In this document: positions 23,786 to 33,554 of the stretch, piece after piece
Layout: each line of letters starts with the position of its first letter
Numbering within the stretch: the first letter of the stretch is position 1
Origin: Protopterus annectens
Taxonomy: Eukaryota > Chordata > Ceratodontiformes > Protopteridae
NCBI RefSeq assembly: GCF_019279795.1
Contig: NC_056744.1
Coordinates: 1,506,753,545 to 1,506,817,544 of the forward strand
Length of the DNA stretch: 64,000 bases
Reading direction: 5' to 3'
Notes under the pieces: model-generated
The model's database searches: none
What the model was told of the DNA's origin: nothing
Seen by the model: the letters and a program-made list of their open reading frames with translations, nothing else
Made by a program: the position numbers and the translations under genes

Positions 23786-23965
23786 TGCGCTGTCTTTCTT
23801 GGAGAAAATCTGTGTTAGTGGAGGATTCAATGATAGCCCCTAGTTTGCAATCATCTGCAAATTTAGTCAGCCGGAGGCCATTGACATTGGCCTTGACTTC
23901 AGACAAGTAAATGCGAAAAAGTAGCAGTGTCAGACTTGATCCCTGAGGGACTCCACTTGTGACTG
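23786..23965 (-). pseudogene. CR1-type LINE reverse transcriptase fragment
   Basis: The minus-strand frame reads PVTSGVPQGSSLTLLLFRIYLSEVKAN and then LTKFADDCKLGAIIES. This matches motifs B and C of the CR1-type family found many times at 29.8-50.9 kb. Only about 60 residues remain. It lies outside element A. Confidence 0.85.
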
Positions 23966-24030
23966 GCCTCTGTTTAGACATGGAATGAAATAAATTTCCC
24001 TCAAGGCAAGTGGATACAGCACAAAGATTT

Positions 24031-24049
24031 ACACACACACACACACACA
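24031..24049 (+). repeat. (AC)n microsatellite
   Basis: About nine AC units in unique sequence just upstream of the CR1 fragment (in that fragment's orientation). Confidence 0.9.
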
Positions 24050-24335
24050 TTTACACAATCTATAGAGCACAGAATTATTTGCAAGTACCACAGGAAAGTC
24101 TTATGCTATGTATTTCATTTACACTCCTACTGGTGGTTTGAGTCATGGTGTATCCTATATTTGACAAAGTGTGAGTGGAATAGTGTCCATTCTGGATTGT
24201 GCTACAAAACCTTGCTGCTAAATTTCCCAAGTTGTCTCTGCTGATAAAGGGCACACAAAATACCACAGCATCAGGTTATAGGGGAGAAAGAAGTCAGCCA
24301 TGATATTTTGCATACAGTGACTCTGTGACAGAGAT

Positions 24336-24338
24336 ATA
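24336..24338. repeat. Left target-site duplication ATA of element A
   Basis: The three bases before the left terminus match the three after the right terminus (53854-53856). PIF/Harbinger elements make 3-bp duplications. Confidence 0.7.
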
Positions 24339-24355
24339 GGGCCAGATTCAGGAAG
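24339..24355 (+). repeat. Left terminal inverted repeat of element A
   Basis: GGGCCAGATTCAGGAAG matches the complement of 53837-53853 over 17 bp without a mismatch. Confidence 0.88.
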
Positions 24356-24390
24356 CCTCCGTGTAAGAGTTATAACTCTTACACGGAGGC
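24355..24390. repeat. Perfect 36-nt palindrome beside left terminus
   Basis: GCCTCCGTGTAAGAGTTA is followed by its exact reverse complement. It contains two opposed CCGTGTAAG words (24359-24367 and 24378-24386). The same word recurs at 24478-24486 and four times at the right end, which makes it a candidate binding site for the transposase or the Myb-like partner. Confidence 0.85.
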
Positions 24391-24401
24391 TGCAGTTAAA
24401 C

Positions 24402-24460
24402 GGTGTGATGTCAGCATGTCATGCATATGCATGAGGTGCATGAGGCATGCTGAATCACAC
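24402..24460. repeat. Second stem-loop in left end
   Basis: GTGTGAT plus TCAGCATG pair with CATGCTGA plus ATCACAC across an AT-rich loop that itself contains a small palindrome (TGCATATGCA). Confidence 0.7.
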
Positions 24461-24799
24461 TGTAACTCTTACATGGTCCGTGTAAGAGAGTAGGGGGTGT
24501 GTCCGTAGGCTAAGCCCTGCATGCGGACACGCCCCCGTAAGTGTAGAATGGCTGAAAGTAAACAGCCATGAGAGAGGCCATGGAAATGTAAATAAATACA
24601 CTACACAACACATTCTCCCACAGACCATCAGTGTACAAAGTGAACAGAGGCTATAAAATGAAAATAAAAACTGTTTTATTTTTTTTAACCCCGTAAATGT
24701 GTGCTACTGTGTGCGCTCGTGTGCGGGTGTGCTACTAGCGCAACTGCAGTTAGCAATCAGTGGAAAAGGATATAAGAACTAAATATGCAAAGTAAGCCA

Positions 24800-24883
24800 A
24801 GAAGTAATAGCATAGCGGTAGAGTTGCCGTCTTAAAAGTAGGCAGGCAGGGTTCGAGCCCACACAACAACCTTTTTTTTTTTT
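24800..24883 (+). ncRNA. tRNA-like Pol III cassette, left end of element A
   Basis: A-box TAGCATAGCGG (24808-24818) and B-box GGTTCGAGCCC (24850-24860) lie 42 nt apart, as in a tRNA gene. They are followed 11 nt later by a run of 12 T (24872-24883), a strong Pol III stop. Acceptor-stem pairing is poor, so a functional tRNA is unlikely. Element B has a similar cassette at the same relative place. Confidence 0.65.
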
Positions 24884-25331
24884 GTAAATAAGCACTAAAA
24901 AAGCCCCTGACAGTATTGTCCAAATGTAAAAATATACCCTTTTGTAAAATGGAATGAAATGGAGCATATATATTGAAGTAACACAATAATAAAAATAATT
25001 AGAAATGTACTGATAGCTAAGCTGCTGTGAGACAGAGTGCCCGTAGCTGCGTAGTGTTTAAAAAGCTGCAAACTGTATGCCAGTTGCTAAGCACCGGTTT
25101 AACAGGCTGAAACTGTTTGCAACTAGCTGTGCTTAGCTTAACATGTGTGTCACTAGCCAATTAAGGTTTATCCCAGCGCACACCGTTTGCGTGCCGCTCC
25201 CACAAGCTAGCTAGCAGTGCGCATGCGTTAGCTCCGAGCGCAGACCTGATTTTAAGTGCTTAAAAGTGCTTATGGCATGTTTGATTGACAGGTCCTCAAC
25301 TCATTTCTGTCAGGAAAATTAAAAATCAGTG

Positions 25332-25396
25332 GTTAGATTCGAACCCAGGATACCATGCACTAGAGTCAAGGTACTAAACCACTAAGCCATGACAGC
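25332..25396 (-). ncRNA. tRNA-like Pol III cassette, converging on the first
   Basis: On the minus strand the A-box is TGGCTTAGTGG (25389-25379, an exact consensus match) and the B-box is GGTTCGAATCT (25345-25335). It faces the plus-strand cassette about 450 bp away. Related cassettes occur at 28311-28380 in this element and 61128-61192 in element B. Confidence 0.65.
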
Positions 25397-25524
25397 AATA
25401 CCTAGAAATGCAGAAATAGCATATATATGGGATAAAATCCAGAATGGAGCATGATAAAGCATTTTCAGTGAAGTAGATACAATTTCAAAATGGCCAATCA
25501 GAGAAATGTGCGGGAAAAGCGGCA

Positions 25525-25532
25525 TATATAAG
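25525..25532 (+). promoter_or_regulatory. TATA box of Myb/SANT-like gene 1
   Basis: TATATAAG lies 63 bp before the ATG at 25588. Element B has TATTTAAA at the same distance from its ATG. Confidence 0.6.
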
Positions 25533-25587
25533 CCCCATAGGTGGGAATACACACCAGAACCGATTGTAGAAAAGACCTGCAGTCAGA

Positions 25588-27577
25588 ATGAGTGGAGTAG
25601 GTGAGGGACGTTGCTTTCGAGCACAGCGTTGGGGTGTTGAGGAGTCCAGATACATGGTCTGGCTCCTTGTCCATCATCACGAGGCCCAACTCATGCAGGG
25701 CCAGGTCTCATGGGGAGCGTACAGGGCGGAGGCATGGGACTAGTTGGCTCATGATCTGACCAGTGCTACTGGCATTCCACGCACTGGTGAGCAGGTCCGT
25801 CACCACCATGCGGACCTGAAGCGGTGTAAGCAAGACCAGTTGACCCAATGGATCCAGGAGGCCCGGGATATGCCCAATGCCCAACTACTGAGTAAGTTAC
25901 ATTTTACTCATGTATGTAAGGATTTCAACTAGCTGATACCATGGAGATGTGTAGTCCAATATTACTTCCTTTGTATTACAGCTGCAGGTGTCCGCTCTGC
26001 GAACTGCAAGACGCATGACCGTAGGCTGGCGCGGCTGCGCCACCATGCAGGTTAGTAACCCCATCTAGTACTTGTAAATAAATATTATAGTGTAGCATGT
26101 ATCAGAACACTGCAGTGTATTGATTAAAAGTAATCTAATGTGCAAGCAAGAATTGAAAGTTTGCAGGTATGGCTGCAACAAGTTCATCAGTATGCAAGTG
26201 TGACTGGAAAAATAATTTATAGAAATAAATAGTGCTGTAATACAGATGTCCCACCATTAATTAAATGTAGTATAACCTGCAGTAGTCTCCAGAGTACAGC
26301 TTCAGAATCTGAGTTAGTCACATGTGAGATTTATCCCCTGTTGAAATGCTGAATCATGACAGAAGTGAGGCTGTTGGAAAGTGTTTGAATCACCACAGGT
26401 CTAATATGTGAACAAAGCCTAGAAGTACCAACCTGAACTGTGAAGTTGCAGGATGTGTGAGAGTGACAGAAAGGGTCATGTATGAATAAATAAAGTAGTA
26501 ATAACCCCTGAATATATTAGCCCCAGTGTGTTTCCACAGAACTAAATGCATGTGGGAAGTACAAATTAACATCCCAAACTGATTTCAGTGTGTCTGAATC
26601 TGGAATGTCTAGGCCAAAATCTGTATATGGTGATAACAGTAAACAATTTGCAGATAGAATGAATGATTATCTGACAGACTAAACAGCCATAGTTGTCCCC
26701 TGTCCTGTCATCAAAGTGTAGCAGGATGATGTATCTGATCAAATTAAAAATAAGTAGGATAGTGATGTATTTGTAACAGGTGTAGCATGACAGTCAAATA
26801 AAAATCATTTTGAAACATCAGCCTCAACTTAATTGTGTACCTATTACAAATGTATATCAATGTGTAACTTATGAATGTGTCATCACTTTCTATCTCCACC
26901 CAACCCTATAATTCCATATAACAACACCAAATAAATATTGGTATGTGAACATTTCATTAACCATGGACATTTGTCCGTTTCAAAAATATATGCATGTCTG
27001 TTCGTGCATGTGCCCTGTTCATACCTGCAAATCTGATGGCCTGTTGCCATTAATCAACCCTGCATGTTGTTTGATTGTGTATCTCCATTCAAATAATGCA
27101 TGTGATATTGATATGCCCCTTGTTCAATGGTGTTAATATCTGGGTGTTTATTTAATGGGAATACCAATGCATGCTGTTACAACTAATCTGAATGGAATAA
27201 TATGCCACTAACCCAAACTAACATAACTGCTCACAAACCTAGAACGCTTGGGAAGGCAGGTCCCAGCGGACCCACCTCTCCCACCTCAGCTGGCGACTGC
27301 ACCTGGCACTAGTGCCCAGGCCGGACCCTCCTCCGGTGGCCCTGTGCCAAATTCGGGTGGAAGCACTGCAGGGGATGGGGCCCATCCCCCCTCTGCAAGC
27401 GTGGCTGGAGGAGTTCGTCCACTCACCCTCCAAGGTGTCCGGTCTGTGGTGCGAAGGGAGATCCAAGACTCTGTTCTTGGGCCCCTACACCAGCTCGAGG
27501 CTCGTGTGGCACAGCTAACGGCCCTGCCCATTGCCCCACCTACACAGCCCCCAGCACAGCCCCGTCCTGGGCTGTGA
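25588..27577 (+). pseudogene. Myb/SANT-like protein gene 1 of element A (three exons)
   Basis: Inferred exons are 25588-25891 (donor GTAAGT), 25982-26050 (acceptor TTACAG, donor GTTAGT) and 27243-27577. The frame stays open across both junctions, and element B has the same 69-nt middle exon and phases. Exon 1 gives a Myb/SANT-like domain (QRWGVEESRYMVWLLVHHH, then GIPRTGEQVRHHHADLKR). Exon 3 is Pro/Gly-rich, with a likely short coiled coil (SVVRREIQDSVLGPLHQLEARVAQL), and ends PAQPRPGL. Predicted length is about 235 aa. A single TAG (25741-25743, codon 52) breaks exon 1. In this family the Myb-like protein partners the transposase and binds DNA. Confidence 0.75.
26051..27242 (+). other. Intron 2 of Myb/SANT-like gene 1
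   Basis: AT-rich, 1.2 kb, no recognisable element. The acceptor CCTAG at its end is placed by frame and by comparison with the element B exon. The matching intron in element B spans 62180-63499. Confidence 0.55.
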
Positions 27578-28150
27578 AGGAACAGTGGCAACTGCCTATG
27601 GGTGGGGATATCAGTTCCACTGTTGCCATCTGTGGGCTCATGCGTCTTGGATATCCCAACCTCCGTCCCCGTCAATTGTGTAACCCCCCCATGTGTGTCA
27701 AACACCGCCCCTGTATGCGTCTTGTCTGTCTTGTCTGTTAACCTACCCAACCTACCTCCCCAGCTATACCGACTTCCTTCACCTGACATACCACTCCCAC
27801 CTGAAAAAAAAAAAAAAGGGCACTCTGTACCCACAAAAAAATTACGCCCCATACATAGCTGTCCATGTCGCACACATGTCCACTTGACATTGAAACTGTT
27901 AATTACAATTGGCTCTACAACAAACATTAATGTTGTCCTGACACCTCTCTCAGGGGTGGAAGGTTTCAAATGTCTCACCAAAATACATGGAAATGCACAG
28001 CTGTTGCTGCTAAAGACATGGGCATCTATGGGCCTTACCTACATCCCTCCTGCAAATCCCACGCTTGTTTCCTTACTGTCTTACCCTCTTTGTGACCCCT
28101 TTTTCACCACTTTTCTGTCACCCCTTTTTCTTTTCTTTAAAAGAAAATAG
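27578..28150. other. 3' region of gene 1
   Basis: The first bases after the stop are similar in element B (gtggcaactgcctatgggtgg against gtggtgactgcccatgggtgg), so this is element sequence. A 696-bp open frame on the minus strand overlaps exon 3 and is a shadow of its GC-rich coding strand. No gene seen. Confidence 0.5.
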
Positions 28151-28550
28151 CGCGGGTGTGCGCTTGTGTTAGCGGAGCTCACCGTCAGTGCGCATGCGTG
28201 AGCTCCACGCAAACGAGCGCAGACCTGGTTTTAAGTGCTTAAAAGTGCCTTTATGGCACTTTGACAGGTCCTGTACTCATTTTGAAAGTCTGGAAAGAAA
28301 AATAAATTCCCACTGCCAGTCTCGAACCCAGGACCTTGGTAACATTAGTCTGTATGACCTACCACTAAGCCATGACTGCAATACAAAGACATAGTGCTAA
28401 AATAAATATAACATGTAATAGTAGGAATCAATATAAAGGCAATATAGGAGGTGTACTACCCAATGCGTTTCAGGTAGAGTTTTAATGGCCGAATTATTGG
28501 ATTCCCACACTAGTTCAGTGTTAACAGAAACAGCCCTACTAATTGTTCAC
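28150..28550. repeat. Internal copy of the left-end segment, first of two
   Basis: It matches 25190-25450 (gcgcatgcgt, gcgcagacctg, ttttaagtgcttaaaagtgc, gacaggtcct) and carries a minus-strand tRNA-like cassette: A-box TGGCTTAGTGG at 28372-28362 and B-box GGTTCGAGACT at 28328-28318. Its downstream part is repeated again at 28780-29230. Confidence 0.75.
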
Positions 28551-28779
28551 TTGTACATAATAATGTAAGGTAATGTACACATAAGAAGGTATGTAAATGT
28601 ACACATACATATATATAAATATATAGTAATACATATGAAATATAGTCGTAGGTGTCAGTATCCATACACACTCACTACAGGAGACAGTGAAGATAAATGC
28701 AGCAGCCAGAATCTGCAACACAGCCTGACTCCTGTGAGACCTACTAACCCCTTAACTGCTGGAAGGTGCCTCCAGCACT

Positions 28780-29230
28780 TTGATTGATAGACCCTGTACT
28801 CAATTTGAAAGCAAAATACAAGCATACTAGTAGGCCCTACCACAAGACCATTGTAACACTAGTCTGTATGACCTACCAGCAAGACATGACTCTCATACAG
28901 GGATATAGTGCTAAATAAGTGGAACATGTAATAGTAGGAATGAAGATAAAGGCAATATAGTATGTGTACTACCCTAAGCATGCAGACAGACTTTCACTGT
29001 CCCAATTACCGGATTCCCATACTAGTGTGTGTTAACAGAAACAGCCCTGAAAATTGTTAGCTTGTACCCAATATTGTCAGCTAATGTACATATATGACAG
29101 TATGTATATGTACACATATGTATATATAGCAATACATAATAAATATAGTTGTGGGTGTCAGTATGCATACACACTCACTATAGGGAACAGGTGGGAGAAA
29201 TGCAGCAACCTGAATTCACAACACAGCATG
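28780..29230. repeat. Internal copy of the left-end segment, second of two
   Basis: A direct, diverged duplicate of about 28270-28720: tgtactca...tttgaaag, agtctgtatgacctacca, acatgtaatagtaggaat, cactcactatagg. The tRNA-like boxes here are decayed. Confidence 0.75.
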
Positions 29231-29339
29231 AAGCATGAGAGATGTACTAACCTTCACACTCACAGAACATTTTTCAACAGCATACCAGCATGGTCCACGC
29301 CCTTACAATCTGAAAGGGCAACGCCTATCTCACATACCT

Positions 29340-29644
29340 TTTTATAGCACTGTCCTGAAATCACAGTGAGACATGCAATCAGTACACAACTGGCTGTATG
29401 CAATTAGCCAATGCTGCCTTACAATTGGTGCAGATGCCATCACATGGGCCTATGCAGATACCTACAAAAGCATTCAGTACCCACACTCCACACATGCAAT
29501 ACAATCATTGCACAAACCTGAGAAAGAGAGAGAGAGAGAAACAGAAATACGAAAATAAACAGACTGACAGCAGCAAAACCAGCAGCAGCAGCAGAAAACA
29601 GGAAGCAGCACCACTGACACAGCAACAGCTGCCACAAACACAGG
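29340..29644 (+). promoter_or_regulatory. Possible promoter and 5' exon of gene 2
   Basis: A TTTTTATAG box at about 29340 is followed by a CAG-rich stretch ending ACAAACACAG/GTAATG at 29643, which looks like a non-coding exon with a splice donor. The coding exon starts at about 33550, after an intron full of inserted CR1 fragments. This is inference only. Confidence 0.3.
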
Positions 29645-29849
29645 TAATGCAAAGTAGCAGGTTAATACTGTGTTTTCTGTGACACCTCCAAATGTATCAT
29701 AGTTCACTATCTATAGGTATGTCCATGAGATAGGTTGGGTGTACATAGTCCTGAAATATATACATATGTAATATTGCTGTACATGTTGCCCATACTTAAA
29801 ACTTCCATAGCTTAGAACACAAGGCCAGTTGTGCATATGATGCAGTAGT

Positions 29850-30480
29850 TACCAGGGTCAGTAGAGGTTACTCCTCATTGGTGTGGGACCACTGTGTATG
29901 TCTGGCACTGTTCAGGTACATATCCCGTAGTATGGCCAGGGATTAATATCAGTCTGTCATGTGGTGCTATGTCCTCCAGGGGTGAATGTAGCACACATCC
30001 AGGGATACCATTTCGTAACAGTGATGCTATGTGTTCTGCAATGTTGAGGGTGGCTCTCACCTGGACATGTGAGAGGATAGGGAGGTTACAGTCATCTGGG
30101 ATAACTAATACCACATGTGTAGGAGAATGGGGGGGTACCTGCACCTAAACTGTCTGCAACAATGTTGCCAATATCTGTGCATTTGGTGAATGTGAAGCAT
30201 CTTAACACTGCTGACCACAGATGCCTTGCCTCCATGTGAATCTGCCCTGTGCTGCCGTAGCCTCCTACTATTGTTATACAGTATGCCTGTATCTGTAGTC
30301 CACTGGACAGGATTAATAAGTGGTGTGCAGTTGTTCTGGGTTAGATATGTGTGCACAGTACATGCAGTATGTGGGATGTCTGTGGTAAGCATATGCAAAG
30401 GGGCGGCGGTGTGTTGTGGCTTCCACTGGCCCAATGGGCTGCATGGATAGTATCACTGTCATAACTAGTGAATAACTGTG
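29850..30480 (-). pseudogene. CR1-type LINE fragment (linker and start of RT)
   Basis: The minus strand reads NPVQWTTDTGILYNN (linker) and then GIPGCVLHSPLEDI and TTGYVPEQCQTYTVVP, the first RT blocks as in the copies at 45.9 and 50.0 kb. Both ends are missing. Confidence 0.8.
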
Positions 30481-30724
30481 TAATTACATGCATACATAGC
30501 AAGGTAGTGTACTGTGCTTGTGGTGTTGTTCGGATATGTATATCCAGGCTGAGTAATGTGTGTCCACATCACAGGGTTGGATGGCAACACACATCCAGTA
30601 TGTAGGGATGAACACCCAGAGTGTGTCAGACGTGTCGCCTGTGCAGAAATATCTGGCCATTACCTGTGCATCCCCACAACACACACACATGCAACATATG
30701 GCAGAAGTACTATAGCAGTACACA

Positions 30725-32745
30725 CATGTTCATAGGTTCATACTAGGCTATTTGCCCTAGGGCATTGATAAGCCTTGTAGAATGTGTTTGTCTTTCGCCA
30801 CCCAATTACAAGTTATGCTGCTATGCCCTTGTCCGATGTTAGTATACTGTGCCTCTGTCTAACAGTGACATAGAAGTGATACCTGGGGTACAACTATGAT
30901 CTCCATCCACTCATCCAGATTCCTATGGAAGAGAGTCAATGAGGGACTCTGCCTAACCTGTAGTGTGAGCTCATTACAGAGTGAAGGGAGCCCCTTGGTT
31001 AGGAATATGCCCCTCCAGCATGTCCATGTATGTCAATGCTGAGGTCCAGGTCTCCTGAGCATGTGGCTGTATGGGACTCTGATTGCCTGAGGTGCAGCAT
31101 GTTCATTACTGCTGGGTAGGACATGGCTGTATATGGCATGCACAGATTGCCTCTGAACAGGCAGTATGCCACTGAGTCCAGCTGGATTTCCTTTACCTGG
31201 GCAGCATATGACATCTGTTTGAGTCATTGCATCCTCTTGATGAGGTACTGTTGTCCTGTACCAGTTGCTGTAGGTGTCTGGTTAGGTACATCCCAAAAGG
31301 TGCATTGTACGCAATTATAGGCCTGATGATGGATGAGTAAAGAGGCACAATGACCTCCCCTACCATACATGTGAATCCCTCACGATTAGCTGGGCTATAT
31401 AACATGTCTTTCAATCCACGTTGGCCATGTGGTTGACAAATGACAGACCGCTACCATGTTTCTTCCCCAGGTCCCCAACTACGTCTTCTGTACTCAGTGG
31501 CCTAACACCTATGTTGTACTTTGCCACCAATGTGGAGGCGTGGGAATCTGCATTGAATACTGATACTCCCCCTCCCTTGTTCAAGTGTTGGGGCCGACAA
31601 GAATGGTAACAGCTATAACTTGGTAGTACTGGTGTGCTCCTGTGAAACCTGAAACAGGTTTACGTTACTGCACAGACATCGATGTCCAGAATGCTAAGTA
31701 GGGTTTTGAGTGCATGCATCCTGAGGTCTAGACTTCTGGTGTTGAGTAGCATCACTCTTACTTCCTCATCCTTTGTGATACAAATAGATGTGGGTTTGAC
31801 TTATGAGCCTTGCCTAATACAGGCACTATGGGTGTAGCAAGAGGCTCCGCCAAATTCCAATAGGACAGGGGTGACAGGTGCAAGCTGTCCCTAGCAAAGC
31901 ATACCACCCCAAGATGGCAGGCATTGGCACACCTGTGAATGACACCAGTATGTCAGTCAATTGTTGGAAGGGATCATCGTGCCTTGATATTGTGGCATTG
32001 TTCTTGGTGAGGGTAGGATGCTACTCAAGGTCAGGGTCAAACTGTCTTGGGCTACGTGCTCAGAGAGCTCTCTACTGTCTCATGTCATGTAGTCCAGGGA
32101 GGTATGTGTTAGGTCATTCACACCAGCATGGACATTGACTGAGTCATACCTGTACTTGCCTTGGGGTTACCTGAGTGTTTGTGTTATGTGGCAGGTCATA
32201 GTGCATGACAGGCTGCACACCATGACCCTCACCTTGTTAAGCCTGGTGAACATGATGTTAGTGTGCCTGATGATAGAGGCACCTAGTACAGGTGTATGAG
32301 GTGTGTTGTTTACTGTTAATGGCTGTGAGTGTTCAGCACATTGGCTTTGTGTGATATGTGTTGCACGTGTTCGTTTCCATGGTAGTGGTTGCCTGAGTGT
32401 CTGCTTAGGAGGTCTCTGCTGCATAGGCAGACCTGTAGTCCGAGCCTACAAGTATGTTCATGTGTGATCATGTGTTAGTTCTGCTGTCGTGGTAGGTCTA
32501 TGTGAGACTGGAAGTGTAGTGAGTGTGGTTTCCTTCGCCACTTGACTGGTTATGGTGGTATTGAGTAGACAGAGCCTAGCCTCCAGTTTGGTATATGGAT
32601 GCATCACTCACATGAGTTTGAATTTGTTGTTATCAGGAGCCGGTTGTCTGTGTACATGCAGCTGTTCTAACATTGTCTCTGGAGTACCACACTCTCCAGC
32701 TTGACTGGGAGGAACTGACAACTGACCTCTGGACATGCTAGAATA
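30725..32745 (-). pseudogene. CR1-type LINE copy, internally deleted, with 3' tail
   Basis: From its 5' side it keeps the cysteine region of ORF1 (around 32700), the esterase start (VLGASIIRHTNIMFTRLNKVRV, about 32285), and the endonuclease start (RVMLLNTRSLDLRMHALKTLL, about 31760). It then jumps to the RT C-terminus (VIVPLYSSIIRPIIAYNAPFG) and the typical 3' end with CCTAGGGCA...TAGGCT and the AACCTATG word (30725-30745). About 2 kb of ORF2 is lost. Confidence 0.8.
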
Positions 32746-33554
32746 CTATTGTGAATTCTGTAATAATTGAAAACAAGGTCCAGTGGGGAGTGAGGGTGTA
32801 CTGATATTACCTACAACTGCTGACTGATATAAAAGCATCAGTGAGCAAGTGCCAGGTAACCTAAGTGCAATGTGTCACAATTAAGTAAATGCAACAATGA
32901 CAAGCAGTCACTTGCTGTCATGTGTATCATGGAAATACGTACAGTAATCAATGCAGATATCAGTAGTGAGTCACAGACGTGTTGAGAAGCTGTGTATTAT
33001 GTGGAAGTAGCATACCAGTGAAATAACAAGCTAACAAATAACAAGCATATAAACAAAGGTAGATCCAGGAGGCCTGGATGTAGTGTTTGCTACAGCAAAC
33101 AAGGTGTAGCAATGTCAGTAAGATACAGCTCAGATATGCAGGCACTATAAACCTGAAACCAGATGTCCCCAGCTATGAATGGCAGAGTACAGCCTATTGA
33201 CACAAGAGTGCAGACCACAAACCTTGTTAATGTTAAATAACTGGCCTGAAGGCCAACTGCCTATACCAGAACTAATACACTTGTACACTGGGCCCTCAAT
33301 CAGCAGTTCCCAACTTCAATGGATGAAAGATATGTGTCCTGCCACCACAGTGCTTGCCACAAACCTCCCTAATGTAAAACAACTGGTCTGAAGGCCAAGT
33401 GCTTAGTCCAAATGACTTAGAATTATAGCTACACTGTAATCAAGTTACAACCAAGCAGTAATAAGTACAATTTAATACTCCCTGTATAGAATGTGTATCA
33501 TGTATTGCTGAGATACTATGCTGATAACCTGTTTGTGTACCTGTCCAGGTTAAC

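Noticed and set aside
24800-24870. Functional tRNA gene
   Set aside because: A- and B-boxes are good, but the acceptor stem does not pair and the anticodon arm is irregular, so only a tRNA-like promoter is claimed.
27286-27981. 231-codon minus-strand ORF
   Set aside because: It overlaps the GC-rich third exon of gene 1 on the opposite strand. The plus-strand exon is supported by splice phase and by element B.
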